Part shown: positions 8,869 to 18,157 of the stretch, in pieces
Numbering within the stretch: the first letter of the stretch is position 1
How the letters are laid out: each line of letters opens with the position of its first letter
NCBI RefSeq assembly: GCF_000526235.1
Contig: NZ_JAFR01000007.1
Span: forward strand, 62,001-126,000
Source of the DNA: Acholeplasma granularum ATCC 19168
Lineage (GTDB): Bacteria; Bacillota_I; Bacilli_A; Acholeplasmatales; Acholeplasmataceae
Length of the DNA: 64,000 nucleotides
Reading direction: 5' to 3'
The notes under the pieces: model-generated
Told to the model about the DNA's origin: nothing
The model's database searches: none
What the model saw: only the letters and a program-made list of their open reading frames with translations
Translations under genes and position numbers: made by a program

Positions 8869-10206
8869 ATGAAAGTCATCGTAATCGGATGTACCCATGC
8901 TGGTACATCAGCGGTTAAAACTATGTTGCAAACAAATAATAATTTAGAAGTTAATGTCTATGAAAGAAATGATAATGTTTCATTCTTATCATGTGGTATT
9001 GCTTTATATGTTGGGGGTATCGTTAAAGATGTGAATGGATTATTCTATTCAAGTCCTGAAGAATTAAAAAGCCTAGGGGCAAATGTATTTATGGAATATA
9101 ATGTAGAAGCTGTTGACTATGAAAATAAAACAGTAACAGTTAAAAATCTATTAAATAATGAAATTACCATTGATACATTTGATAAACTTGTTATATCAAC
9201 AGGTTCATGGCCAATAATTCCAAGAATACCTGGCATAAATTCAGAAAATGTTTTATTGTCTAAAAATTTTAATCAAGCTAATGAGATTATAGAAAAATCT
9301 AAAGATGCACAAAAAATCGTTGTTGTTGGTGCCGGATATATAGGTGTTGAACTTGCAGAAGCTTTTGAACTTATGGGCAAAGAAGTTATCCTAATTGATG
9401 GAGAATCTCGAATTATGCCAAAATATTTAGATGAAGAATTCACAAATATTGCTGAAAATACATTTAAAGATCACGGCGTGAAGTTAGCACTTGGGCAAAA
9501 GGTTGAAAGTTTTGTTACAAGTGGAAATGTTGTAACGCATATAAAAACTGATAAAATGACATATGAAACTGATTTAGTAATTATGTGTATAGGTTTTAGA
9601 CCAAATGATACACTATATAAAGGTATTTTAGAAACAACACCAAACGGTGCACTCATAACTAATGAATTTATGCAAACATCAAATCCTGATGTTTTTGCAT
9701 GTGGTGACTGTGCAAACATAATATATAATCCCACTGAAGAAGTAAGATATATTCCTTTAGCAACCAATGCTGTACGTATGGGAACATTAGTGGGATTAAA
9801 CATCGCATATCAAAAAATACCTTATGTTGGCACACAAGGCACATCAGGAATCAAAATTTATGATTTAAATATATCTTCTACAGGTCTTACAGAAGAAGTT
9901 GCTAAATTGTATAAATTAAATTACAGTACAATAATTATAAATGATCATAACAGACCAGAGTTTATGCCAGAATATGAAGATGTACTTTTAAAATTAGTCT
10001 ATGAAAAGGAAACAAATCGTTTATTAGGTGGTCAAATTCTTTCTAAATATGACCTAACAGCGCAAATGAATATACTAAGTTTAGCAATTCAAAATAAAAT
10101 GACTATTCAACAACTTGCTTTTGCAGACTTTTTCTTCCAACCACACTTTAGTAAACCATGGAATTTACTTAATACTGCTGCATTACAAACCTTACTTAAA
10201 AAATAA
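8869..10206 (+). CDS. nox: NADH oxidase / CoA-disulfide reductase family flavoprotein
   Basis: 445 aa, the usual length of water-forming NADH oxidases (two-dinucleotide-binding flavoprotein family). N-terminal FAD site VIGCTHAGTSAV, redox-active single Cys in SFLSCGIALYVGG (about residue 43), NADH site VVGAGYIGVELAEAF (about residues 152-166), second FAD site VFACGDCANI and a C-terminal dimerisation domain. It most likely reduces O2 to water and regenerates NAD+, which fits a fermentative sugar user without a respiratory chain; CoA-disulfide reductase activity is an alternative because both share the Cys. Monocistronic with its own promoter. Confidence 0.88.
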   Translation: MKVIVIGCTHAGTSAVKTMLQTNNNLEVNVYERNDNVSFLSCGIALYVGGIVKDVNGLFYSSPEELKSLGANVFMEYNVEAVDYENKTVTVKNLLNNEITIDTFDKLVISTGSWPIIPRIPGINSENVLLSKNFNQANEIIEKSKDAQKIVVVGAGYIGVELAEAFELMGKEVILIDGESRIMPKYLDEEFTNIAENTFKDHGVKLALGQKVESFVTSGNVVTHIKTDKMTYETDLVIMCIGFRPNDTLYKGILETTPNGALITNEFMQTSNPDVFACGDCANIIYNPTEEVRYIPLATNAVRMGTLVGLNIAYQKIPYVGTQGTSGIKIYDLNISSTGLTEEVAKLYKLNYSTIIINDHNRPEFMPEYEDVLLKLVYEKETNRLLGGQILSKYDLTAQMNILSLAIQNKMTIQQLAFADFFFQPHFSKPWNLLNTAALQTLLKK

Positions 10207-10287
10207 ACTTCTATAAAAAATGTGGAGATAGACCCCAAATAAATTATTGGATATCTTAAACCTCCAAATATGTTATATACCTTAAGT

Positions 10288-10322
10288 AAAAAGCTCATAT
10301 CAAATCATGATATGAGCTTTTA
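10288..10322. terminator. Bidirectional terminator between nox and the PII-like gene
   Basis: AAAAGCTCATATCA / TGATATGAGCTTTT perfect inverted repeat, A-rich on one side and T-rich on the other; serves the two converging transcripts. Confidence 0.9.
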
Positions 10323-10324
10323 AT

Positions 10325-10678
10325 TTAATTTTTAGAATGAATTGGATAAATACCTGAAACTGGTAATGTAAACATAAAACCTATTACTTTTCTTTCTGAT
10401 TGTTCTAGAATCTTTCTAACTTCTTCAATTAGATTTTTCTTATCGAAAGATTCAGGAATTACAGTAAAGATAGTTTTTGAATAATTTTGATCTCCAACTA
10501 AAGATTTATAGAATGGACCTGAGAATAATGCGTGTCCAGAGCCTTCTTTTTCCATAATTGCTGATGCCATACCTTGTGTATCAACAATTGTAGCACCTCT
10601 TACATTGAGTTCTAAGAATTTGTCTAAAATATCATCCATAAAACTCAAATCGTTTAATACGATTACTAAAGCTTCCAT
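10325..10678 (-). CDS. PII-like small regulatory protein next to an antiporter
   Basis: 117 aa. The pattern MEALVIVLNDLSFMDDILDKFLELNVRGATIVDTQGMASAI fits the ferredoxin-like beta-alpha-beta start of PII/GlnB-like proteins, and RKVIGFMFTLPVSGIYP resembles the last strand. There is no classical T-loop tyrosine. It starts 13 bases after the antiporter stop in the same operon, with a clear GGAG ribosome binding site, so the inferred role is a cytoplasmic ligand-sensing regulator of that transporter. The family assignment rests on pattern, not alignment. Confidence 0.6.
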   Translation of the reverse strand: MEALVIVLNDLSFMDDILDKFLELNVRGATIVDTQGMASAIMEKEGSGHALFSGPFYKSLVGDQNYSKTIFTVIPESFDKKNLIEEVRKILEQSERKVIGFMFTLPVSGIYPIHSKN

Positions 10679-10691
10679 ATTTTAATCTCCT

Positions 10692-12017
10692 TTAATTTTC
10701 TGTATCTTCAGCAAACATTGTTTCATTTAAATTATCAAGACTATAAAGTTCATTAGATTTTGTTAATGCAAATTTCGCAAAAATTGGACCCATTGTTTCA
10801 TAAACTAAAATCGATAACATAATTACGGCTGCAATTACTGGATAAAGCTCGGTCATTTGTACAGCTACAATAGTAAGTAAGCCAATGGATACTCCACCTT
10901 GTGGAAGTAATGCCCAACCAAGATATTTCTTTATATTTGGATGGGATTTGGAAATCATGGAACCAACCATGATACCTAATATTTTACCACTACCACGTGC
11001 AATAATATAGACTCCAGCGACAATTAATATAATATAATCTTGTTTTAAGATTGCTAAATCAAGTGATGCACCTGCTAATGTAAAGAATATAATATAAAAT
11101 GGTGTAGCTAAATCGTTAATTGATGAGAATGTTCTATTCGGTTGTTTTACGACGTTAGCAATAACAGAACCAATCATAATATTTGCTAGTAATGGTGAAA
11201 GTGAAATGCCTAAAGATTCTGTGTACTGATTTATTAGCGTTAAGCCACCAACTGTAATTACAATTGAAATTAATGCAAGCACCTGAATATCATCGGGTAT
11301 TTTATCAAATCTTTTGGCCGCATATGAAAGTGCAAAACCTATAATTATTCCAATTCCTAGTGATCCAAATACTTCAATAAATGGTTTAGAAAACATTAAC
11401 CATGTAGGAATTGGGTCACCTTGAGGTAATAGAAGTTGTGCAAAAGATAAGAAAAATCCAAATACTACAATTCCAAAAATATCATCAAGTGCGGTAATTG
11501 GGACAATTGCTTTAGTAACTGGTCCATTTGCACGATATTGTCTAATTACCATTAATGTAGCAGCTGGTGCAGTTGCAGCAGACATTGAAGCTAAGATTAA
11601 TGCAAAAGCAATACTTGGCTTTTCAAATGGTGCAAATCCTGCAACTATAGCATCTGGTTTAGGAATGAGTAACATAGCAACAAATACTACAACCACTGCT
11701 CCAATAACCTCAAAAGTTGTTAATGTGATAATTTCCTTACCCATTTTTTTGATTCTTTTTATTGCAAATTCACTACCTATTGAAAATGCAATAAAAGCTA
11801 ATGCAATTTCACTAATGAATTTAAAAACATTTTGATCACTTAAGGTAATAAAACCTTTATAACCAGGAAAAATTAAACCTAAAGATGGCCCTAATAATAA
11901 TCCTAATACTAAGTAACCCGAGACATTCGGTAACTTAAATTTTCTAGCAATTAAACTACCGATAAAACCAACTAATAAAATTACTGCAACCTTAGTTAAC
12001 AATAATCCTAAATCCAT
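10692..12017 (-). CDS. Cation:proton antiporter, CPA2 family
   Basis: 441 aa from the ATG at 12017, chosen because ACGGAGGAA lies 5-13 bases upstream; the open frame extends to 12080 without a better start. About 12 hydrophobic helices. Typical CPA2 segments include LPNVSGYLVLGLLLGPSLG near the N-terminus, ALDDIFGIVVFGFF (ion-coupling Asp-Asp in the middle) and LPQGGVSIGLL near the C-terminus. No cytoplasmic TrkA/KTN domain is fused; the adjacent 117-aa PII-like protein may take that role. Exchange of Na+ or K+ for H+ is expected; which ion cannot be read from sequence. Confidence 0.88.
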   Translation of the reverse strand: MDLGLLLTKVAVILLVGFIGSLIARKFKLPNVSGYLVLGLLLGPSLGLIFPGYKGFITLSDQNVFKFISEIALAFIAFSIGSEFAIKRIKKMGKEIITLTTFEVIGAVVVVFVAMLLIPKPDAIVAGFAPFEKPSIAFALILASMSAATAPAATLMVIRQYRANGPVTKAIVPITALDDIFGIVVFGFFLSFAQLLLPQGDPIPTWLMFSKPFIEVFGSLGIGIIIGFALSYAAKRFDKIPDDIQVLALISIVITVGGLTLINQYTESLGISLSPLLANIMIGSVIANVVKQPNRTFSSINDLATPFYIIFFTLAGASLDLAILKQDYIILIVAGVYIIARGSGKILGIMVGSMISKSHPNIKKYLGWALLPQGGVSIGLLTIVAVQMTELYPVIAAVIMLSILVYETMGPIFAKFALTKSNELYSLDNLNETMFAEDTEN

Positions 12018-12168
12018 GCTATTCCTCCGTTCAAAATTTAACTCTAGATATAATTTTACGCTATATTTTTTATAAGTCAAATATATAATAAATCAATATT
12101 AAATAATGCATATTCAACAGTAAAAGTGGCTTTATTACGGTAATTGGAACAAATTTTGACGGAAAATA

Positions 12169-12201
12169 AAAACACTAGAAAAATTAAAATTTCTAGTGTC
12201 A
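12169..12201 (-). terminator. Terminator after the histidine phosphatase gene
   Basis: On the minus strand ACACTAGAAA and TTTCTAGTGT flank a short loop and are followed by TTTTTATTTT. Confidence 0.85.
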
Positions 12202-12206
12202 TATAT

Positions 12207-12776
12207 TTATAAATCGATTTGTTTTAATACTTTTATTTTATTAGGTTCAATATCGAAGTATACTATACTTAGATTTCCTACAAAATGATTGAAATAATCA
12301 TATTTATCGAAGTCAGCTAATATCAAAAGTGACTTGATAACATGAGCGTGAGCAACTACCATAACTTTTTTATCATGATGATTAGAGTAAGTTTTATTTA
12401 CAGCATCACTAATTCGTTTGATTAATTGTTCATTATCTTCATAACCCGCTTGTCTAAAGTTATGTTTAGTAATTATAGGCAATACATCTTTTACTACGCC
12501 ACCTTCAAAAGGGCCAAAATTTCTTTCTAGATAATCAGAGTTTATTTCTGAGATATCTAAATCAATGTATTTACCGACGATTTGAGCAGTCTTTTGAGCT
12601 CGAATCAAAGGAGAACTAATCAAGTAGTTAAAACGCTCATTTTTCTCCTTTAAATAACGTCCTAATTTATGTGCTTGTTCAATGCCTGTTTCATTTAATG
12701 GATTATCCATATTTCCTTGTACTAAGCGTTTTTTATTGTAATCGGTTTCACCGTGTCTTACCATTGCTAATATCAT
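12207..12776 (-). CDS. Histidine phosphatase / phosphoglycerate mutase-like protein
   Basis: 189 aa from the ATG at 12776; AAAGGTGAT immediately upstream is the ribosome binding site, while a GTG at 12785 lies inside it and is unlikely to start translation. The N-terminal RHGETDYNKKRLVQG motif holds the phospho-accepting His, SSPLIRAQKTAQ the second Arg, and VVAHAHVIKSLL the second catalytic His, all normal for the branch. It is probably a small-molecule or sugar-phosphate phosphatase rather than the glycolytic mutase, since the length is below the 230-250 aa of GpmA. Divergent from the next gene. Confidence 0.85.
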   Translation of the reverse strand: MILAMVRHGETDYNKKRLVQGNMDNPLNETGIEQAHKLGRYLKEKNERFNYLISSPLIRAQKTAQIVGKYIDLDISEINSDYLERNFGPFEGGVVKDVLPIITKHNFRQAGYEDNEQLIKRISDAVNKTYSNHHDKKVMVVAHAHVIKSLLILADFDKYDYFNHFVGNLSIVYFDIEPNKIKVLKQIDL

Positions 12777-12866
12777 TTTTATCACCTTTGGTATTATAAC
12801 AAAATAAACACTTTAAAACAACTTAAAAATTAGGTATAATATCAATAGAAAGAAATGGTGATGAAA

Positions 12867-13160
12867 ATGAACAGCGAAAGTAACTGGCAAGAAGTATTGT
12901 TAAAAACTTGGGAAACAATTGTTTCTTGGTTTGAATCAGCTACAGGTTGGTTAGATCCTTTACTAAAACCTACAACAGATGGTTGGTGGCAAGCAGGATT
13001 TAATTACTTTGATAGTTTTCCAGTAATGCTTCAATTAATATTTGTCGGATTTTTAGGTTTACTTCTAATAATGGGCGTATTTTCACTAATAAAAAAATCA
13101 TTAAAATTAGTGGTAGTCATTGGTGTAATTGTATTAATATTTATGGTGTTAAACGGATAG
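12867..13160 (+). CDS. Small membrane protein of unknown function
   Basis: 97 aa from the ATG at 12867, preceded by GGTGAT; an ATG at 12855 in the same frame is possible but has a weaker ribosome binding site. The N-terminal half is Trp-rich and polar (NWQEVLLKTWETIVSWFESATGW), followed by two hydrophobic helices at about residues 50-70 and 76-95. No family recognised. It lies 44 bases upstream of pdp and may share its transcript. Confidence 0.65.
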   Translation: MNSESNWQEVLLKTWETIVSWFESATGWLDPLLKPTTDGWWQAGFNYFDSFPVMLQLIFVGFLGLLLIMGVFSLIKKSLKLVVVIGVIVLIFMVLNG

Positions 13161-13204
13161 ACGAATTAATTTTCGTCTATTATAATCTTGGGAGGATATG
13201 AAAA

Positions 13205-14503
13205 ATGCAAATGGTTGATTTAATAAATAAGAAAAAATATGGTGATGAATTATCTCATGATGAAATCAAATTCATTATTGATGGGTATACAAAAGGTTTA
13301 ATTCCTGACTATCAAATGTCAGCTTTTTTAATGAGCGTTTACTTTAATGGAATGACAACAGATGAATCAACAGCTCTAGCTTTAGCAATGAGAGATAGCG
13401 GTGATGTTTTAGATTTATCTGATATTACTGGTACTAAAGTAGATAAACATTCAACCGGTGGAGTTGGTGATAAGGTAAGTATCGTACTTGCACCACTAGT
13501 TGCCTACCTTGGTGCAAAACTTGCAAAAATGAGTGGTAGAGGCCTGGGTCATACCGGTGGTACAATAGATAAATTAGAATCGATTCCTGGATTCCAAGTA
13601 GAACTTCCACTCGGAAAATTTAAAGATCAGGTAAATGAAATTGGTTGTGCAATTGTAGGCCAAAGTGGTGACATAGCCCCAGCAGATAAACTTATATATG
13701 CACTTAGAGATGTAACTGCTACAGTTGATTCAATACCACTAATTGCCTCATCAATTATGAGTAAAAAATTAGCATCTGGTGCTGATGCAATTGTGCTTGA
13801 TGTGAAGGTTGGTTCTGGTGCTTTTATGAAGACTCTAGAAGATGCAAGAAAACTTTCAAAACTAATGGTTGAAATCGGAAAGAAAGCAGGTAAGAAAGTA
13901 TCTGCAATTTTAACCAGTATGGAAGAACCACTAGGTTATAAAATAGGTAATGCATTAGAAATTTATGAATCTATTGAAACACTCGAAGGACATGGTCCGG
14001 AAGATTTAACGGAAATTGTATGTGTAATTACAGGTCATTTATTAAAGGATTCTGGCGTTGTAAAAGATTATGAAGCAGGCTATAAATTAGCTTATGAGAC
14101 ATTAAAATCAGGGGCAGCTTTACCTAAGTTTTATGAGTTCGTAAAAGCTCAAAATGGGGATGTAAATTTCCTAAAAAACAAAGATGAAATATTAACCAAA
14201 ACAAAGCAACATAAACTCTATGCAAAAGCAGATGGATACTTAGAAAAAGTTGATGCTTTAAAAGTTGGATTAGCTGGAATGAAACTTGGTGCTGGTCGTG
14301 CAACAAAAGAAGATAAAATTAATTTATTCGTTGGTATAGATCTACATATTAAGATTGGTGACAAGATTAAAAAAGGCGACTTGATTTGCACATTATATCA
14401 TGATGAAAAAGGACTAGTTGATGCAATTGAATTAATCGAATCTTCATACATTATTGGACCAAATAAACGTCATTTAAAACTTGTTGAAGAGATGATAGTG
14501 TAA
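13205..14503 (+). CDS. pdp: Pyrimidine-nucleoside (thymidine) phosphorylase
   Basis: 432 aa, the standard size. Cleaves thymidine, deoxyuridine and uridine with phosphate. Seen: the family signature KMSGRGLGHTGGTIDKLESIPGF (about residues 107-129), DKHSTGGVGDKVS (phosphate site), IASSIMSKKLASGADAIVLDVKVGSGAFM, and a C-terminal domain with GMKLGAGRATKEDKI. GGAGG at 13191-13195 precedes the ATG by 9 bases. Together with DeoD, DeoB and DeoC it supplies a complete deoxynucleoside catabolic route. It overlaps the rsmD start by one base. Confidence 0.96.
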   Translation: MQMVDLINKKKYGDELSHDEIKFIIDGYTKGLIPDYQMSAFLMSVYFNGMTTDESTALALAMRDSGDVLDLSDITGTKVDKHSTGGVGDKVSIVLAPLVAYLGAKLAKMSGRGLGHTGGTIDKLESIPGFQVELPLGKFKDQVNEIGCAIVGQSGDIAPADKLIYALRDVTATVDSIPLIASSIMSKKLASGADAIVLDVKVGSGAFMKTLEDARKLSKLMVEIGKKAGKKVSAILTSMEEPLGYKIGNALEIYESIETLEGHGPEDLTEIVCVITGHLLKDSGVVKDYEAGYKLAYETLKSGAALPKFYEFVKAQNGDVNFLKNKDEILTKTKQHKLYAKADGYLEKVDALKVGLAGMKLGAGRATKEDKINLFVGIDLHIKIGDKIKKGDLICTLYHDEKGLVDAIELIESSYIIGPNKRHLKLVEEMIV

Positions 14504-15048
14504 TGCGAATTATAGCAGGAAGACATCGAAGTAGAACACTAAAGATGGTTCCTAGTAATGATACAAGAGAAACATCTGATAAAGTCAGAGGTGCAATATT
14601 TAACTCCTTAAGTACGAGTGTTGTAAATGCAAATGTTCTAGATTTATTTGCAGGATCTGGCGCATACGGATTAGAGTCAATATCAAGAGGTGCATCACAT
14701 GTCTGGTTTAATGATGTTAAACCAAAAGCCATTGAAACAATTATTGAAAATATAAAGTTATTAAATGAACATACGCATGCAACCGTTTGGAAATATGATT
14801 ATAAAGAAGCTATAAATAGAATTAAATTAAATGAATTAAAACTTGATTTAGTATTTTTGGATCCACCTTATGAAATGAATATATATGCTGAAATTTTAGA
14901 CAGTATTTATGAAAATTTAAATGATGATTGTTTATGTATATTAGAGATGCATAAGGAAAACTCAGTTAACTTAAATTTAGAAAAATATGAAATCACAAGA
15001 GAAAAACTATATGGCATCAAAAAGATAATAATGTTAAGAAAGTTATAA
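14503..15048 (+). CDS. rsmD: 16S rRNA (guanine966-N2)-methyltransferase RsmD
   Basis: 181 aa. It begins MRIIAGRHRSRTL, the usual RsmD N-terminus, followed by RETSDKVRGAIFNSL, the SAM-binding motif LDLFAGSGAYGLESISRGA and the catalytic LDPPYE motif (DPPY). Methylates G966 (E. coli numbering) of 16S rRNA. Coupled to pdp by a one-base overlap (ATG directly at the TAA stop). Complete. Confidence 0.95.
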   Translation: MRIIAGRHRSRTLKMVPSNDTRETSDKVRGAIFNSLSTSVVNANVLDLFAGSGAYGLESISRGASHVWFNDVKPKAIETIIENIKLLNEHTHATVWKYDYKEAINRIKLNELKLDLVFLDPPYEMNIYAEILDSIYENLNDDCLCILEMHKENSVNLNLEKYEITREKLYGIKKIIMLRKL

Positions 15049-15111
15049 CATTGTATTATTATAAAAAATAAAGTAAAATAAGATTGTATAGAAAAGGAGT
15101 TGAGACATATA

Positions 15112-15330
15112 ATGGAATGGTATTGGGTATTAACAATTGGATTGGGAGCATTAATACTAGGTGGCGTATTAGGATTCTTTATAGCAAGAGCATGGTTCAA
15201 AAAATATCTTGAAAAGAACCCACCAATTGATGAAAGATCTATTAGAGAAATGTTTAGACAAATGGGAAGAACTCCATCTGAAAAACAAGTTCGTCAAGTT
15301 TTATCATCAATGAAACAAGGTCAAAAGTAA
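15112..15330 (+). CDS. YneF-family (UPF0154) membrane protein
   Basis: 72 aa from the ATG at 15112; AAAAGGAG lies 12 bases upstream, and a TTG at 15100 would also be in frame but abuts that site. One N-terminal transmembrane helix (WVLTIGLGALILGGVLGFFI) followed by ERSIREMFRQMGRTPSEKQVRQVL, the conserved tail of the UPF0154/YneF family of Firmicutes and Mollicutes. Function unknown. This is the last + strand gene before the gene-free terminus region. Confidence 0.88.
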   Translation: MEWYWVLTIGLGALILGGVLGFFIARAWFKKYLEKNPPIDERSIREMFRQMGRTPSEKQVRQVLSSMKQGQK

Positions 15331-15336
15331 TTAATA

Positions 15337-15360
15337 AAGTGCCTACCGGCACTTTTTTAT
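15337..15360 (+). terminator. Terminator after yneF-like gene
   Basis: AAGTGCC / GGCACTT stem with a TACC loop and a T run. Confidence 0.88.
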
Positions 15361-16912
15361 TTATAATGTATGTTTACCTATATTAAACACTGTATATTAA
15401 TATTAAACATACAATTATTACTAAGTTTATATATGATAAACATAATATTATGAAGATCATAATTGAAATAAATAATAAAAACATTTTTAACTGGTTAAGT
15501 TTTAAAATAATACTTAATTAAAAGACTTTATGTTCAGAATAATTTGAGTACAAAAAATAATAGAAAATACATAGGTAATAGTAAAGTAGTAGAAGAATAG
15601 GCTTATTATAAAACAGGCCTTTATTATTGAATTAACGTCATATGGATCAATTAGCGGCTGAGACATACATTTATATGATTGAAGATGTCTCGATGTGTAT
15701 TTTACATATCTCAAAATACTTTATTATAGTCATTTGATAAAAATGATATATATTATTATAATTAATAGCCACAAAATAAGTCATTAATCATAATCATTTA
15801 ACTATTGATACATACATTTAAATAGTAGTCTCATCAAATTATATTTAACAATTGGTTCCTATAATGTATATTATGTTAACCAAGTAATGTGAGCCTTACT
15901 GAGCCGTCAATTGAAATAGTGTGGAAAAGTTGTATTTAAAATTACTTTGATTTTCGGCATTCTTGGATTGTGTTGCATGTGTGTTGTTAGAAAACGATTA
16001 AATAGTGATTGGTATTTGATTAGTGCTTAATATGAAACATCTGATGCACTAATTTTATGTAAAATAGTCTTTAAGATAGAAAAACTTAATAGATTATAAT
16101 GTTTTTTACAGCTTATGAAAGCTTTAGATTCTCTCTATTTCCTATATCTTTTATCTGCCATAATACGATGAATTTTATTAATCTTCATTTAGATAATTAG
16201 ATATATAGTAAAACAAATAATAAGTTAATTGTTTAAATTGATTTGACATTGTTTATATTTGGTAAACATAACTTTTTAAAAATTTTACATTTTTTTAGTT
16301 TATATATTTTTTTATACTTAAAAAAATGATCAATTACTTGCTAGGTTCTTTGTTACTATGTAGCATAGTTTATTCTGATTACCAAAAAAAGTTAAAAAGA
16401 ATACTAAAAATAAAATTTCAATAATTCATGAAAATATCTAAAGTGATTATGCACTTCGTTTTTTATTTTACTAATGTACATTTTCTTTTTCATATGCATT
16501 ATTAAATTAAATTCCATTTCATATATACAAAAATTGATTAATATCTAAGTTTACTAATAATAATCAGTGTAATTATATACTAAACATACATATATTTTTA
16601 ACTATAACAATACGTACTGCTATTTTAAGAATAATTACGTAAATGTGAGGCGCGTTTTGAGCGATTGAGATTGATGTTATATTATTAATCCCTCGTTTGA
16701 ATCCTTATAATATGACATTAAATCCTATTATTGATTTAATTATGAATATACATTTTTCACTACTAAGTATTCATATATAAAAAAATATGATTAAATAAAT
16801 TCAGCCATTATTTTATATGTGTTAGTTTGTATATATAATTAGGTATAAATTATAGTCCTACATTTAATTAAAAAGATGAATATATGTTTCATCTATATTT
16901 AATTTTATGTAT
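15361..16912. other. Gene-free AT-rich region, probable replication terminus
   Basis: About 1.55 kb between converging genes without a credible coding sequence on either strand; all frames are broken and the few short ORFs lack ribosome binding sites. It contains a dif-like site (15854-15881) and two simple stem-loops: GAGACAT / ATGTCTC (15660-15691) and ATTAGTGC / GCACTAAT (16019-16053, followed by TTTTATG). No tRNA-like fold and no tandem repeat is visible. The gap is several times longer than any other in the window. Terminus function is inferred from the dif-like site and the gene orientation. Confidence 0.7.
15854..15881. other. dif: dif site (XerC/XerD chromosome dimer resolution site)
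   Basis: 28 bp made of an 11-bp arm GGTTCCTATAA, a 6-bp centre TGTATA, and an 11-bp arm TTATGTTAACC. Recalled for comparison, E. coli dif has the same centre TGTATA and the same inner right arm TTATGTTAA, while Bacillus dif has CCTA and TATTATGT in the same places. The arms are an imperfect inverted repeat, and flanking bases extend it to TTGGTT / AACCAA (15852-15857 and 15878-15883). A Xer recombinase gene lies 2.3 kb away and the site sits in the only long gene-free stretch, between converging genes. Confidence 0.88.
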
Positions 16913-16937
16913 AAAAAAAGTGCAGTAATACTGCACT
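16913..16937 (-). terminator. Terminator of the hemW-xer-deoB operon
   Basis: AAGTGCAGT / ACTGCACTT hairpin; read on the minus strand it is followed by seven T residues, 26 bases past the deoB stop. Confidence 0.9.
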
Positions 16938-16962
16938 TAGTTTAAAAATACTAAACATACAT

Positions 16963-18156
16963 TTATTTAATTTTATTTAAAAAACTCTTACCATAATTGG
17001 GTTTATGAGTTCCAAAGTTTTCATTTATAGTGTATCCTATATCAGAAAATGTATTTAATATTGGAAGTTCACCTGATGATTTAAATGACTTAGAATATGC
17101 AATCATTGGTACAAATTCTCTAGTATGGTCAGTACCTACATAGGTTGGGTCATTACCATGATCTGCAGTTAAAATTAATAAATCATCTGGATTTAAATTT
17201 TCTAATAATTCTGGTAATTGAGAATCAAATTCCTCTATTGCTTTTCCATATCCGATTGGATCTCTTCGATGTCCATAAAGTGCATCAAAGTCAACTAAGT
17301 TCAAGAAACATAATCCGGTAAAATCAGTTTTAGCTGTTTGAATTATTTGATTCATTCCATCATAATTTGATACTGTTTTAGAAAACTTATTTATACCATA
17401 ACCATCAAATATATCATTAATTTTACCTAATGCTATGACGTCAAATCCTGATTCGTCTAGGTAGTTTAAAGTTGTTTTTTCATGTGGTTTTAATGCATAA
17501 TCATGGCGGTTTGAAGTACGCTTAAATGTGTCTTTATTTGACCCTAAAAATGGTCTTGTTATAACACGTCCAACCTTCCATTCAGGTCGCATGGTAATCT
17601 CTCTTGCAATCTCTGAAATTCTGTATTGTTCTTCTATAGGAATAATCTGTTCATGCATAGCAATTTGTAGAACACTATCTGCTGATGTATAAACAATCAG
17701 ATCACCTGTTTTCATGTGATGTTCACCAAGTTCAACTAATATTTCAGTACCTGATGCAGCTTTATTTCCTACAACTTTTCTACCTGTTTTTTCTTCAAGT
17801 TCACGGATTAATTCTTGGGGAAAACCATGATCTGTAAAGGTTTGAAATGGTTTTGTAATATACATTCCCATCATCTCCCAGTGACCTGTCATCGTGTCTT
17901 TTCCTAGTGAAGCCTCACTTATTTTAGTTACATAAGTTTGGTTTAAATCTACTGAATTAATACCTTTTAGGGATACAATATTTCCAATACCTAGTTTTTC
18001 TAAATTAGGTATTGTTAAGTCCATTTTTTCAGCGATGTGTCCAAAGGTATTAGCCCCTATATCACTTTGACCTTCATTGAAATATAAGTTTGCATCTGGT
18101 GCTGCTCCGACTCCTAATGAGTCCATTACGATTAAGAAAACTCTTTTAAATTTCAT
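16963..18156 (-). CDS. deoB: Phosphopentomutase
   Basis: 397 aa, full length for DeoB. Interconverts (deoxy)ribose-1-phosphate and -5-phosphate, linking DeoD/Pdp to DeoC. Alkaline-phosphatase-fold motifs: [13 protein letters not shown] (metal Asp), [12 protein letters not shown] (phosphorylated Thr), [21 protein letters not shown] and [19 protein letters not shown] (metal His/Asp cluster). The start is 2 bases past the xer stop, so it is the last gene of hemW-xer-deoB. The rest of the deo genes lie on the other side of the terminus region. Confidence 0.97.
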   Translation of the reverse strand: MKFKRVFLIVMDSLGVGAAPDANLYFNEGQSDIGANTFGHIAEKMDLTIPNLEKLGIGNIVSLKGINSVDLNQTYVTKISEASLGKDTMTGHWEMMGMYITKPFQTFTDHGFPQELIRELEEKTGRKVVGNKAASGTEILVELGEHHMKTGDLIVYTSADSVLQIAMHEQIIPIEEQYRISEIAREITMRPEWKVGRVITRPFLGSNKDTFKRTSNRHDYALKPHEKTTLNYLDESGFDVIALGKINDIFDGYGINKFSKTVSNYDGMNQIIQTAKTDFTGLCFLNLVDFDALYGHRRDPIGYGKAIEEFDSQLPELLENLNPDDLLILTADHGNDPTYVGTDHTREFVPMIAYSKSFKSSGELPILNTFSDIGYTINENFGTHKPNYGKSFLNKIK

Positions 18157-18157
18157 A

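Noticed and set aside
15514-15714. Minus-strand 66-aa ORF in the terminus region
   Set aside because: It starts at TTG with no ribosome binding site, overlaps a stem-loop, and its composition looks like random AT-rich translation.
16326-16424. A 32-aa hydrophobic-then-basic peptide (MINYLLGSLL...) in the terminus region, similar in outline to type I toxins
   Set aside because: No ribosome binding site, no antisense promoter pair, in AT-rich sequence where such ORFs arise by chance.
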